A DNA stretch of 64,000 nucleotides from Diplolepis rosae (GCA_030998225.1 JAPYXD010000680.1:13268001-13332000), one strand, 5' to 3'. Shown: positions 45,491 through 57,110, counted from the stretch's first letter. Made by a program: numbers and translations. Notes: generated by a model not told the origin, from the sequence alone.

Positions 45491-46345
45491 CATAGCGCCT
45501 CCTTTGAAAATCCGATTTTCGGTACCTGTAGAGCGGGTTGAAACTACGATTTTCAACCCTAGGGTTGAAAGTCGCTGTTTCAACCCGCTCCACAGTTACA
45601 ACCAATCAGATTCTCAAAAGAGTTACTATGAAAAATAGTATACATTACTCGAAACAAAACACAACGAAAGCATTTCGTGTGATTGCAGCCCTCGTTTCAC
45701 TCGGGCAGCAAACTTCACACTCATGCAATCGCTCTGTTTCGCCCCTTGTAATGTAATACAAGTATACTATTTCATAGCGCCTCTTTGAAAATCCGATTTT
45801 CGGTACCTGAGAAGCGGGACGAAACTGCGATTTTCAACCCTAGGGGCGAAACTTTAAAGGTAGGGTTGCAAATCGCACTTTCGTCCCGCTTTACAGGTAC
45901 CGAAAATCAAATTCTCAAAACAGTTGCTATGAAATAGTATATTACATTACAAGGGGCGAAACAGAGCGATTGCATGAGTGTGAAGTTTGCTGCCCGAGTG
46001 AAACGAGGGCTGCAATCACACGAAATGCTTTCGCTGTGTTTTGTTTCGAGTAATGTATACTATTTTTCATAGCAATTCTTTTGAGAATCTGATTGGCTGT
46101 AACTGTGGAGCGGGTTGAAACAGCGACTTTCAACCCTAGGGTTGAAAATCGTAGTTTCAACCCGCTCTACAGGTACCGAAAAATCGGATTTTCAAAGGAG
46201 GCGCTATGAAAAATAGTATTCATTACTCGAAACAAAACACAGCGAAAGCATTTTCGTGTGATTGCAGCCCTCGTTTCATTCGGGCAGCAAACTTCACACT
46301 CATGCAATCGCTCTGTTTCGCCCCTTGTAATGTAATATACTATTA
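45491..46345. repeat. Nested palindrome with extra half-unit
   Basis: 45491-46208 is one inverted repeat with its centre near 45850; arms include GGTTGAAACTACGATTTTC, CTCGAAACAAAACACA and CATGCAATCGCTCTGTTTCG. Each arm itself contains the smaller palindrome around TTTCAACCCTAGGGTTGAAA. A third copy of the outer half follows at 46208-46345. The 72-codon frames seen on both strands are the same palindromic sequence read twice and are not genes. A scrap is also at 32048-32096. Confidence 0.85.
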
Positions 46346-47250
46346 ACTCCGCACCGTTCGACTTTTTTTCACAGTATTCCATTTGTGATTTTCACTCTAA
46401 CATGGATACTCTTAGAAAACAGACATAAGGAAAGTAATTTACTGATACCTAAATATGTAGTTGTAACAATAAATAAAATTCTGCAGGTAACATAATGTAT
46501 AGAAAATAAACAAAATTTAATTCTCAGTCTTCTTAATATTTGAATGAAGATAAAAAGAATGAGACTTAAAGGATCATCTGGACCCTGTTTATTAAAAATC
46601 CCCATAGATGCCAATGTTGCCTATTCACTTTGAAAGCACCATCAGGTCAATTACAGGAAACATTCAGCATGCCAATATTAGTGTCGAATAAAAAAAATTA
46701 TTAAATTTGGTCAGTCACTAACTCTTTATTTGTCTAGAATATTGTGCTACAGAAAAGCAGAGTTGTCAAGAAGAAATTAACTTATACAAGCACTGATGTG
46801 CCATACATTTGTGTGACACAAAGTAACCAAACAAATACTGTTTTACTTTCGAATACACTTTCCCACTACATTTTCGAAGTGTACACTTAGCATTCTCGTG
46901 TTCAATAATTTTGTGCAACACTCACGTGGAAAAGATGACAGTTCGCGTCTGAAAAAAATGATCAAAACAAGCGATTTTATATTTCTCAACTAGTCAGGGA
47001 AAGTACACTTTACTATCCCTTTTACTATTAGAACCATTTTTAATCTTACCTCTAATATTAATTTGATTAGTTTTACTTAGGTGGTGTGGACAAAACAGCC
47101 AATTTTTTATTCTTATATATATATAAATTACCCACACCATCTTAGATAAATTAATCAAATTTAGAGTTACTCTTACTGAAAGTAAATATCTGGTACATAT
47201 TAGTTAAAATTCCATTTTTTACGGTTGAAGACATTTTTTAAAGAAGACTA
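46346..47250. other. AT-rich stretch, nothing recognised
   Basis: No gene or clear repeat. Confidence 0.45.
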
Positions 47251-47969
47251 CACTCTAAAAACATACTATTGACTCTCAAACGATTCCCTTCACTATTAAT
47301 GAATTTTCTATTCAAAATTGGCATGAGTGGAAATCCTTTAGCAGTTGAACACGGGAAACGAACTCGACATTTTGCTCGCTCGCGACAGTGGCGTCACGCG
47401 CCCAGAGTGTGCGTGCATCTAACTGCCACACTTTGGCGATCACGCGCCCATAGCTAGCGGCAGGAAATCCGCCAAACTGAAAGAAGCCGACGGTCGGCCT
47501 CTTTCAGTTTGGCAGATTTCCTGCCGCTGGCTATGGGCGCATGATCGCCAAAGTGGTGCCGCTGTCCCGCCAAAGTATGGCAGTTAGATGCACGCACACT
47601 CTGGGCGCGTGACGCCACTTTCGCGAGCGAGCAAAGTGCCGAGTTCGTTTTCAGTGAACGATTATCGTTTCAAATGCTAACCTTTTACTGTCAACGCATT
47701 TCCTTTGGTCTTGAAACGAAATCCTTTTTCGTACAAAAAGAAAATAATTTCGAGGTTAAAAAAAAATGGTAAGATATAACCTATCTAATATCAATATTAT
47801 AAATGTACACAAGCCCAACTTTGACAAATGCCAATATTAAATCGGCTATCATCAATACTACAATAACAGTAAAACGATTCTGTTGATAGACAAATGAAAT
47901 CTGCTTAATTTCAAAAGATGCATTTTGAAAGGAACCCAACTTCACTATTGATAGACTTTTTTTAGAGTG
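47251..47969. mobile_element. 719-bp MITE with CACTCTAAAAA ends and a central cruciform
   Basis: Ends CACTCTAAAAA and TTTTTAGAGTG, flanked by TA on both sides. The middle (about 47362-47660) is a G+C-rich palindrome with arms of about 130 bp around GCCGACGGTCGGC; the right arm has one insertion of about 20 bp. No coding capacity. The end sequence resembles the element at 62256-62476. Confidence 0.75.
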
Positions 47970-47987
47970 TACCAGTGGCAAATCAAC

Positions 47988-48290
47988 TTTGTACAAGCAC
48001 TGGTATGTTATAGTATTAATTATCAGAGTCGATTAGACACTGAGTGGACCTTGTACATTTACTATCGGAAAATTACTTTTTCCACAGTCGGAAGAAGGTT
48101 GGGCCTGTTGTACATCCAACATTGTACAAACGCTGGTATTTTTCAGTCGACTGCCGGGGCTGAATAGATACTGGCTAGACCTCATACGTCTACTATCGAA
48201 AAATTACTTTTTCCAGAGTCGGAATAAGGCTTGTCCAATTAATTCCCAGCATTGTACCAACTTTGGCAATCAACAGTCGATCTCCTATAT
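47988..48290. repeat. Diverged tandem repeat of about 131 bp
   Basis: Two units and a partial third, recognised by TTGTAC(A/C)A..C..TGG, ACTATCG.AAAATTACTTTT and AGTCGGAA. Units differ by about 20-25 percent. Confidence 0.65.
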
Positions 48291-48647
48291 CGGACCAACA
48301 TTTAACCGATCGTCACAGTCTGCAGAGTGTCATGATTTCTGCTTGGGATAGAGGGTGTAAAGGCCTAGGGCGGCAACTTTTTGGGGGTGGCACTTCGGCC
48401 GAGGGATTTTTTCACATTGTAACGTAATGTAATCCCTTTTTTGTACTTAGTGCATTACACGTTTGGACAATTATCATTGATAAAGGACGGCCTTTTTCTT
48501 AGCTAGCCTAGGGCGGCGCCGTAGAACGGTTGAAAAAACATTTAAAGCATTGCAATTATGATTCTGAGACTAAATTTGAATTAGCATAAGTAGAAATAAA
48601 TACACTAATTTTATTTTTCAGTAATAAATAATAAAAAACATCTTATA

Positions 48648-48760
48648 CCTGTCATTGAAGGTAGACCAGTGGTTTACAATTGGCGGAACATCTCCACCGT
48701 CAAGGTTGACTATTGATTGGAATTTTGAACCACTGCACTACCTTCAATGACAGGTATACG
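48648..48760. repeat. 110-bp hairpin
   Basis: CTTATACCTGTCATTGAAGG near 48648 is answered by CCTTCAATGACAGGTATAC near 48740-48758, with inner AGTGGTT/AACCACT pairing. Confidence 0.75.
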
Positions 48761-48781
48761 ATGTTCTTAGCCATAATAATG

Positions 48782-48870
48782 CGAGGTCAGAGAATGGTCA
48801 GAGAATGGCGAGAGAATGGTCACAGAATGATCAGAGAACGGTCAGAGAACAGTCAGAGAATAGTAAGAGT
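48782..48870. repeat. 12-bp minisatellite
   Basis: Seven imperfect GGTCAGAGAATG units. Confidence 0.8.
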
Positions 48871-48943
48871 ATTCTCTGGCCGTTCTCTTAACAAGTTCCG
48901 TTATGGTTATGCAGAGAAAAGGACTATTTTGTCCGAAATATTC

Positions 48944-49272
48944 TTTTTCTGATAAGGAGAAATATATTCATTAAATTTATTGAACTGGACGGAATAAGAA
49001 TGAGATGGAAATTAACAGATCCCATGGCAGCTTCATTAGTTTTAGCCGACACGTTCTCCTCCTAGGAGCTGTAGGATCTTGTCGTTGGTGGAGAGGCTTA
49101 GTGCGCGGCCCGAGGGCCGCAGCGGTCGCTGGCCTTGTCGGTTCGAGTATAGGATCCCTATGAACGGGCTCTCATGAATGAATGTAGGACCCCCATAAAT
49201 GGGCGTTCAGGAGTGAATGAAGGATCTCTATAAACGTCCAGCCACCGCATTTCTCCCTATCAGAAAATAAAT
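48944..49272. mobile_element. Possible MITE with about 20-bp inverted ends
   Basis: TTTTCTGATAAGGAGAAAT at the left is matched by ATTTCTCCCTATCAGAAAA at the right with one mismatch. Inside, GTAGGA(C/T)CCCCATAA-type direct repeats occur. No target duplication identified. Confidence 0.45.
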
Positions 49273-49762
49273 ATTTTCGATCACCTAAGGCCCCGAATAT
49301 TTGGTCAGTTTTGTTTTGTTTAGTTCACTTTCGCAGATGAAGAAAATATATGAAGACGATTCCGTATTTTTAATTGGGGCACCCAAAAAAATGTCTAACA
49401 CCCTATTTTCCAACGCCTTTAATCGTGAAACTACGATGATTTAACGTCATTGAAACAAATTTATACGATTGAGAAGTCCTAAACATAATTCAGCAATGTT
49501 TTCAGCTGACACTGCAGATTGAGAAGCGTTTTGTCGTAAATATATGCAATTTATAGAATTTAGAATCCACATACCTTTGGAAGCAGCACACGTTCGAAAT
49601 TATTTAAGATCTTCCGACCTAATGAAGACTTCACTTTTTAAAATACGGGTCTTTTACATGAAAACATGGAGAACATAATGGTATTTTGTGGGGGAAAGCA
49701 CGAAACAATTATTTAAAAAATTTGATTGCTATTATTTTATATTTATTAACAATAAAAATACT

Positions 49763-50110
49763 TGAAGCAGTTTGAAGCGCAGTTCGGTCAATTTTTGCTG
49801 AGCGCTACAGCTTGAATGAACCGATGCATTGTCCTGATGGAACAGCACCTTTTTGTTGACCATTCCAGGACGTTTCTCGGCGATCCCTGTCTTCAATCTT
49901 TCCAAAAGGGATCCCCAGTGATAGTTTTTCCCTTCCTAAGATAGTCAATCAGTAGGATTCCTTTCGTGTCCCAGAAAGCTGACGCCATAACCTTCCTAGT
50001 AGATGGAACGCTTCTCGCCTTTTACGGAGCCGGTTCTCCTCGTCTAGTCTACTCTTTTGACTGCTGTTTCTTTCCGGCGTATAGTGGTGGATCCAAGTTC
50101 TGTCTATTAT
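49763..50110 (-). pseudogene. mariner transposase fragment (second mariner family)
   Basis: Minus-strand reading gives RTWIHHYTPE, where the family has DETWIHHYTPE with the first catalytic Asp. Then KVMASAFWDT-like text is split by frame changes, followed by LLIDYLRKGKTIT, AEKRPGMVNKKVLFHQDNAS with the second Asp, and QQKLTELRFKLL. The part with the third Asp is deleted. The helix-turn-helix region continues, damaged, at about 50140-50215 and was split by the MITE at 50215-50877. This family differs from the CCAGGTGTAC family of copies a-c. Confidence 0.8.
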
Positions 50111-50214
50111 TACCGACGCCGCAGAAAATCAGTTAAATTTTTCTAAAGCCTTCTTCAGCCGTGTGTAATTTTCTAATTGTAAGTATTTTCTGACGGTCAC
50201 TAGACTTACTTTAA

Positions 50215-50877
50215 GGGGGTGTTCTCATCAAACGGTTTCAGAAAATCGATTTTTTTCTTCATTTTTTCAAAGATTAAAAATCTAAGAACGATTCAAAGAT
50301 GTACGACTTGTTTTACTATGGCAATTACGTCAAGAAACTTAAACTCAATTTGTCGCTTTTTTACATTGAAAACTTTAAACGCGTTTTTCTCAAAACTACT
50401 TTTTCCAAACTGGTTCCCACGATTTCTAAGAAACTAGTAGACGGATTTTGATGAATTTTTTTTTTTTAATGTGTGGAAATGTACTCGCTATCGTCTGACG
50501 GGCTTTTCCCCCCCTATTGTTTATAACAAATGTTTAATGAATTTTGAAAGATGAAAAAAAGGTGAAAAAAACGATTTTTTTCTATAGTCCGTCATTTTGA
50601 AAATTGTTATGATAAAAAAAGCCTCCGTGAGACTATAACTACACTACCATAGATTAAGAAAAACATTTACTCTTGTGTTTCAGACCAGCCATTTTTGAGA
50701 TTTGGTGGGAACCATCAACCAACCGTGCAAATTTTTTCATACAAGTTTTCTAAATTGTGTAGTCTAAGGGTTATTGAAGCTTTTAAAAGAAACCGCATTA
50801 AAAAATCATTTATAGTTTCCTCACAGTAAAATTCCAAAAAACGCTTCGAAATACGGCCAATCCATGAGAACACCCCC
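50215..50877. mobile_element. 663-bp MITE with GGGGGTGTTCTCAT ends
   Basis: Ends GGGGGTGTTCTCAT and ATGAGAACACCCCC. It is flanked by TTAA (50211-50214) and ATAA (50878-50881). The paralogous sequence at 16500-16530 lacks the insert and reads CTTTAAACCATTT across the junction. This fits a 4-bp TTAA duplication with one later change, or a 3-bp TAA. No transposase. Confidence 0.8.
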
Positions 50878-51183
50878 ATAAAACATTTCAGAACCTCTTA
50901 TAATTTCTACACCCATATACCGTAAAAACTAGGAGCGATGATAAAGTACCTTTTCATAAAACTCGGAATAACCAGCAAATTTATTTTATTATAGTATATT
51001 CTAATCGAAGGATCCTAGTCGAGAGTCCTATCTAACTTTAGTTTCCCATCTCTTCTAGTTTTTTTTCTCTATGACGCAGTCGGGAGTTGAAATTTATTTG
51101 ATTATATTAGATCTATAACTTAATTCGTGCAATTTTTTTTTCAAAATTTGAACGTTTATTAAAGAAAAACATGTACAATAGTA

Positions 51184-51991
51184 TTATTCAAAGTATCGCC
51201 CATCTGAAGCTATTACTTTTTCCCATCTTTCTGGCAATTTGTGGATTCCAACCCAAAAGAACTGCGCTGGCTTGGCTGCCAAGAATGAATCAAGCCAATT
51301 TTTGATACCCTGTTCTGATGTGAACCGAATTCCAGTGAGGGCGTTCTGCATCGACCGGGACAAATGGTAGTCAGAAGGGGCAAGGTCTGGGCTATAACGC
51401 GGGTGGGGTAAAACTTCCCATCCACTGTTTTCCAAATAGTTCTTAACCGGAATAGCAACATGGGGCCGAGTGTTGTCATGATGGAAAATTATTGCCTCGT
51501 GTCTGGTCGCATATTCCGGGCGTTTTTCGTCTATTGCTCTCTTTAAACGGATTAATTGTGTTCGGTAGCGTTCTCCATTGATGGTTTCACCCGGTTTTAG
51601 CAGCTCATAATACAGCACACCCTTCTGATCCCACCAAATACGGAGCATTACCTTCGCGCCATGGATATTCGGCATTACCGTTGATTTGGCTGGTTGGCCG
51701 GGTTCAACATATGATTTTTTGCGCTTGGGGTTGTCGTAATGGATCCATTTTTCATCACCAGTAACAATTCGATGCAAAATGACTTCTTTTTGAGGCGTTC
51801 TTCATCTTCCAAGCCAAAATCACCACTTTTAAATCGTGCAAATCACTTTTGGCACGTTCACTCAGCTAGAGCATGTTCACCATAAACCTCCACCAAAATA
51901 CGATGACATTTGGCAGCAGTTTTCTTCATATTAAAGTAATGAAGAAGAACTCCGGGCAAAAACACTTTTTCAGGCACAAAGTTCGACAAGT
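51184..51991 (-). pseudogene. mariner transposase, third family (copy d)
   Basis: The catalytic part 51777-51184 is open: VTGDEKWIHYDNPKRKKSY carries the first Asp, IFHHDNTRPH the second and YSPDLAPSDYHL the third, as in irritans-type mariner proteins with D,D34D. It ends WVGIHKLPERWEKVIASDG. Upstream, NFVPEKVF and KCHRILVEVYGEHALAE are recognisable in other frames, and the stretch with the second helix-turn-helix is deleted. The expected start codon is TTG (near 51991). All three catalytic Asp residues are present, but DNA binding is destroyed. Confidence 0.9.
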
Positions 51992-52209
51992 TTGAGTGAA
52001 AAAAAATTAATGTTGTATACGCTTTACATGAATGTCATATACTGGAAAAGACGCACAATGACAGTAGCTTTCCAACGCATGTTCGGAATATTGAAACGAT
52101 GGAATAATAATCAAGTTACGCCATATCTTAGCAAACCACACGAATCAAGTTATAGATCGATACGACTACCTAATTTCATGGAACTTTCAACAGGATCATC
52201 ATCAATTAT

Positions 52210-53121
52210 AACTTAATTGTAGAGTCCATTTCTTGTCTTAAATTTTTACATATTCAAAAATTAATTTTTATGAAAAAAGTCAGTCAGAATTGAAATGAGT
52301 ATTAAAAAGTTTCAATCCTTATGAATTCCATTTGTTTCAAATCTATGAAGTATAGCAAACGAGAATGAACAGAATTTAATCCCTTTGAATGCCGTTTTAA
52401 GAATCTCAAAACTTTTTAAACAAAAAATTTTATAATTTAAAACTTTTTAAGTAGTAGTGTACTTTTCGTGCTTCTTGAGCATGTATTACAATATTGTAGC
52501 AGATCCAGATTTTCAAGTCATGTTGTGATTGTTAGTTGTTTCAAATATCTAAAACATCAATAAAGGTTTTTTACGTAATCTCTATAAAATTCTCCAATTC
52601 GTAGGTATAGTGGGATCCCGGGCGAGCTTGCTAAAGACGAATAAGGGCACTTCAATAGTGATTTGCTGATTTTATGCAGAAACGAAGATTTTAGTTGGTC
52701 GATTCCACTAAAAGCATTGTATTTTCCATAAGTTCAACCAATCAAGTTCTGCATACGATCTGGATATAAAAGGTATTACAGAGAACTAAAAATTTTTTCA
52801 GTACATATAACAAAAATACGTAGGTAAATCCGTAGGTAAATCCGTATTTTTATTATGGACCTGCCAAACTCCGTAGATCTACTGGGATTTACATACATAG
52901 GTCTGGCAGCACTGCTAAGGCGGTGGCAAAGTTCCCGATGAGGCTTCAGGCGTTGCATTCTCTTACCCCCACCACGAACCATGCGTTACCAACGTGACTC
53001 TGTTTACATGCGCAGACATCAAAACTAAACGCACGACGCAGGTTACAGAAAATGAGTGGGATCCCCTCTCGCAGATGCCTTAACGCGAGCACTCGGTTTT
53101 ATTCAATATAGTGTCTTTATA
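52210..53121. other. Stretch without a recognised gene
   Basis: AT-rich. 52820-52850 holds a short direct repeat (GTAGGTAAATCC). No gene supported. Confidence 0.4.
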
Positions 53122-53722
53122 CACTGAGAAAACTGGAGTGTCAAACTTTGAGTGTCAAAATGTAGATAGTCAGTTTGAACTTCTAGATAGTACAACTCTC
53201 TTTCCGAAATTTTTTCTTTTTGGTCAGGGAGACACTCATTTGATATTCTGCTTAACTGTTACCAGAGTGTCAGAATCACTATAAAGAGTGTCGATTGGTG
53301 AAATACGCGCCAAAATTGTGAAGTCACGTGGGTTCGCCTATTTTTCCTCGAATATCACCAGCGTGGACTCTAACCTCATTGCCGGTTTCGCGTCCTTTAC
53401 GTGTTAAAGTGTCACGAGGGTTATTTTTGCCAACTAATTGGTGAGTACCTATTTCACTTGCTATAATAATATAATAATTGTGAAAGCTTAAAGGTAATAG
53501 TTTTGAGGTTAGCCATAGAGGTCTGTTTTTCCCTCTTCGATAATCTATTTTTCTCTCTGCGATGATCAACTTTTCCCTCTAAAGTATTCAAGTTGACCAT
53601 CTTATTTTCACAATTCACAGGTAATAAGTTACACTATCTAGAAGGCTGTCCTATAGTTTAACCTCAAATATAGTCTGCTTCACCCTCCAAATGTTTAGGT
53701 TGACACTCCAGTTTTCTCAGTG
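53122..53722. mobile_element. 601-bp MITE with CACTGAGAAAACTGGAGTGT ends
   Basis: The 24-bp or longer inverted ends are nearly perfect: CACTGAGAAAACTGGAGTGT and its complement near 53703-53722. TA flanks both sides. Similar in design to 47251-47969 and 62256-62476 (CACT start, A-run at positions 7-11). No coding capacity. Confidence 0.8.
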
Positions 53723-55117
53723 TATTGGCAATGGGTTACTTAGTTTTCATTAAAAATTAATGATAAAGGAACATATTAAAGATTTTTCAAGGCAGGAAAT
53801 ATATTATGGTGATAAAAAGGCAAACGTTTCGGCCACAAATGGGGGTCCTCTTCAGTGCCAGCTAATTTCATGAACCTAATGGCTAGGCTGTAAGCATGCA
53901 AAAATAAATTATTAAAGCTAATAATAGATTTTGTTGTTCGTTTTTTTGGTTTTTCTTTGTTTTCTTAAGTACAATATTTTATGGAAAAAGCGTGCAAGGA
54001 ACTTATGCGTTGGGAGAAGCTCCAAGGCGTTAAGAAACAAGACGGCTCCAAAACACAGTCCTCAAAAAAGAGAGAAAGAACTCCTGTTTGGCCGATTCGC
54101 GAAACTGTGACCGTAGATTTACGTATCCTCAAGGGCATACACAAGAACCACATAAACGCCATGATATTTTTATCTAAGAAATTTTTTTAACCACTAATTT
54201 TTTAGAGAAAAACACCACTATCCACAAACGAGGCCCACAACACCTTTAAGAAGTATGCAACTCACAGAAAACAAACACACGAACGCGGAAAAACGGAGTT
54301 TTTTAAGAGTAAAATTTGAAATTTTTCTTTATTTTTATTTTTAATTTTCGATTTGTTTGATTCCTTTTAAGACACAGAGCCAGCAGATAGAATTAGCCGC
54401 ACATTTTGTTCGGTGTCAAAAAGGAAACTGCTTTGGAAAGGGAGTAGTAAAGTTGAAAAAACTAGCCCAAAGAATTAATATATACCGTGACTATTTGTTG
54501 TGTAGGGTCATGTTCCAAACGCATAAACATACCCCATACATAGTCTATGTCCTGGAAACTCGGGACCCAAGTACGCTTAAGTGTTCGAAGAAAGGAAGAG
54601 AAAAGAAGTTAAAGACTACATTTTCAGAGAGTCCTCCAGAGAAAGCACTTTCAAGGGAAATATAATATTATTTTCAAACTCAAAACTGAGAAAAAAGAAT
54701 ATTTGAATCAAAGAATATTTCTTTGATTCGATTAAATGGTTTGAGCTGGATGGTGACGAATAAATATTTTATTAGATCAAAGAAATATTTTTATTGTCTT
54801 TAAAAAATGAATAACTAAAACAAAAATATGTTTTTCTAGTACTATTAAATATTCATTAGATGATATAGATATGCTATCAACATTGTGTAACAATTATTTG
54901 ATATGAGAAGTAAATTCTTTGATGTAAAATGATTTGATGCATGTTCAAAGAAACAAGGGATTAATTTTAAAAAATTTGCGTTGGTTCAAGTAAATTTGGT
55001 TTCCATTCCAATATATGATTCCATGTTTGTTATGAGTGTATTGTTAATTGAAAGAAATGTTTCTTTGAAATAAGGGGATAATTTTTGGTGGGATTAAATA
55101 ATTATTTGCTGAACTGC
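53723..55117. other. Stretch with two short open frames of unknown value
   Basis: 53981-54190 has an ATG and 69 codons (Lys-rich, no domain) just after the hammerhead-like motif; 54357-54665 is open for about 100 codons without a proper ATG at its start. Neither is recognised. 54700-55080 has AAAGAAATATTTCTTT-like inverted words. Confidence 0.3.
53819..53859 (-). ncRNA. Hammerhead-ribozyme-like core (Penelope-type), copy 1
   Basis: Minus strand order: GGCA, then CUGAAGA, a stem II of imperfect GG...CC pairing, GAAAC, GUU, then UGCC. CUGAnGA and GAAA are the invariant hammerhead core; GGCA and UGCC pair as stem I; GUU would be the cleavage triplet, with a minimal stem III. This layout is known from hammerheads in the terminal repeats of Penelope-like elements. 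Upstream flank is shared with 39900-39950. No Penelope RT is present nearby. Confidence 0.6.
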
Positions 55118-55490
55118 CGTCTGAGGTGCCAATGGCACGAGTCGTGTAAGAGAGAATGTGTGTCACTGAGTTCCAGAGACAGTGTAGAATGTGAGTAGCG
55201 AGAGAGAAAGGAAGAGAGAGAGACCGACTGTCTACCCAGCGGTTCGAGTTGCATAAGAGAGAGTGTGTGTCACTGAGTTCCAGTGACAGTGTAGAATGTG
55301 AGTAGCGACAGAGAAAGGGAGAGAGAGAGACCAACTGTGTATCCGGCGGTTCGAGTTGCATAAGAGAGAGTGTGTGTCACTGAGTTCCAGTGACAGTATA
55401 CAATGTGAGTAGTGAGAGAGAAAGGGAGAGAGAGAAAGACCGACTGTGTATCCAATGGTTCGAGTTGCGTAAGAGACTGTGCACAGTGGG
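55118..55490. repeat. 107-bp tandem repeat array, part 1
   Basis: GTCACTGAGTTCCAG occurs at 55162, 55269 and 55376 (period 107), together with a run of GAGAGAGA and CCG(A)CTGTGTATCC. Frames on the minus strand are open only because the repeat lacks stops. Confidence 0.9.
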
Positions 55491-56200
55491 TCCACTCATA
55501 TAGGAGAAAAGGGGAACGAATTATAATGTTTGCTATCAACAAGTGGTGGCGCTATTGTCGCTACTGATGTTGTTTTTAAACTGTTGTAACCATAGCAAGC
55601 ATATCATTGCCAGTTGAAATAATACAGCCGATGCTCATTTTACTCAACTACCGTTCGAAGCACCTCAAGCGTCGGTGATATATTTATACATTTCAAGTTA
55701 ACCCACTGACGCATTGTGATGCCCTGTCGTCGACAACGTTTTACTCAACTCCTTACTATTTCCTATGTAACTCTAATTGATATTCACTTTGGGTGAATTA
55801 GGTATTTATCAAATTCATTTCACCCGACTAGGATTTAATAAATGTTTAAATGTCCTTAAGTCCCAAGTTTAATCGACAGAGTTGAGTAAAATTACTTCAA
55901 CTATTTTTCTCCGTGTAATAGTACAGTATATAATTGTTCATTGTGATTCATATTTAAAAATTTTTGTTGTATTTTTATTCTTTCACAAATTATTTTCAAC
56001 TTTAAATCATTTAAATTTATGAAATGGATTTCATACGATATATTTCAAAATTTTCCGCTCTTTAGAATACATCGGGGTTGGGGGGGCGGGGATTTCGTTC
56101 GCATTGATATTAGTTCTTGCTATCAAAACTTGGCAGTGCTGATGCTCATTTTCACTTTTTTAGATACCCTCCTAAAATACATGGTAGTGGCCGCACTGTG
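55491..56200. other. Interruption of the 107-bp array
   Basis: About 700 bp of unrelated AT-rich sequence. Its right side ends near 56200 where the array resumes. Probably an insertion, but no terminal repeats were recognised. Confidence 0.45.
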
Positions 56201-56337
56201 AACAGTGTGTCACGGAGTTCCAGTGACAGTGTAGAATGTGAGTAGCGAGAGAGAAAGGGAGAGACCGACTGTGTATCCAGCGGTATGAGTTGCGTAAGAG
56301 AGAGTGTGTGTCACTGAGTTCCAGTGACAGTGTAGAG
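56201..56337. repeat. 107-bp tandem repeat array, part 2
   Basis: One and a half further units of the 55118-55490 array; period here 101 because of a shorter GA run. Confidence 0.85.
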
Positions 56338-56845
56338 GAAATGTGTGTTTAGCCGAGGAAACTTACAGTAGGCTGAGGCTGGAAGCGGACCCGGACCGAA
56401 GTCGGGAGCAAGAACGGCATCAGGTTGAGACGATAAATTTCGAGACTTTATTTTTCTAAGTCCGAACTACACTTTAGGATTAATTTTAGACATTAACACA
56501 AAGATAACGAAGTAGCTTAACGTCGACTGTCGTCGTAGGTCAGGGAAGCTGCCCTGAACTCAACTGTCACTTAGGCGTCTCGAGGCCCTTTTTATAGGGA
56601 TAGAAAAATGTTGCAGTGGAAGGAGTATTGTTTTTTTACATAGTTTTTGAGTACTGATACTCCTTCCCTCTTGCAAGTTCACTGACCACTTGGAGGGAGG
56701 TAATGTTTCTGTCCTTCTCAATCCTGTGGTCAGAATTGTCCTGTCCTCGTCTTCCCAACTTGCAGCTTGATTGGGAAGTGTAGGCGTTGAGAGAGTGCTC
56801 TTCTCTCTGCTTTTCCTTGCCCTTCCCGACTTTCACTTTTTTTTA
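56338..56845 (-). mobile_element. Possible solo LTR
   Basis: On the minus strand a CTATAAAAAGGG box (about 56586-56597) is followed some 140 bp downstream by AATAAA (about 56447-56452), then sequence to ...AACACACA at 56338. Promoter plus polyadenylation signal within 500 bp that ends in CA fits an LTR. It starts within a unit of the 107-bp array. No second copy in the window, so ends are guesses. Confidence 0.3.
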
Positions 56846-57110
56846 GCTTTCAGTGCAGGGAGGCCGTTTCTTGGCAAGAGAGGTGAGACGGTAGAGGGGA
56901 GGGCACTCGCATCTGGACGGTAGGTTGCGGTGGTGCGACGAGGATGAGGCTTTTCGGATGCTGGCGCGTGCATCAGAGAAGGGCGCACAGTCGTACCCCT
57001 TTAAAGGTTACTGCTTTTCGTAGGCCTCAAGACGTTTTCTAAGTGAATTTCGGACAAGTATCTTCTAGTGGTGGAAAAATTGAATATTTTTTCACTATTA
57101 TTATATACGG
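56846..57110. other. G+C-richer spacer
   Basis: No recognised feature. Confidence 0.35.

Noticed and set aside
45538..46160. Two identical 72-codon ORFs on opposite strands
   Set aside because: They are the two arms of one palindrome read in opposite directions and have no recognisable domain.
55044..55542. Overlapping minus-strand ORFs of about 90-105 codons
   Set aside because: They are three readings of the 107-bp array with no stop in the unit.
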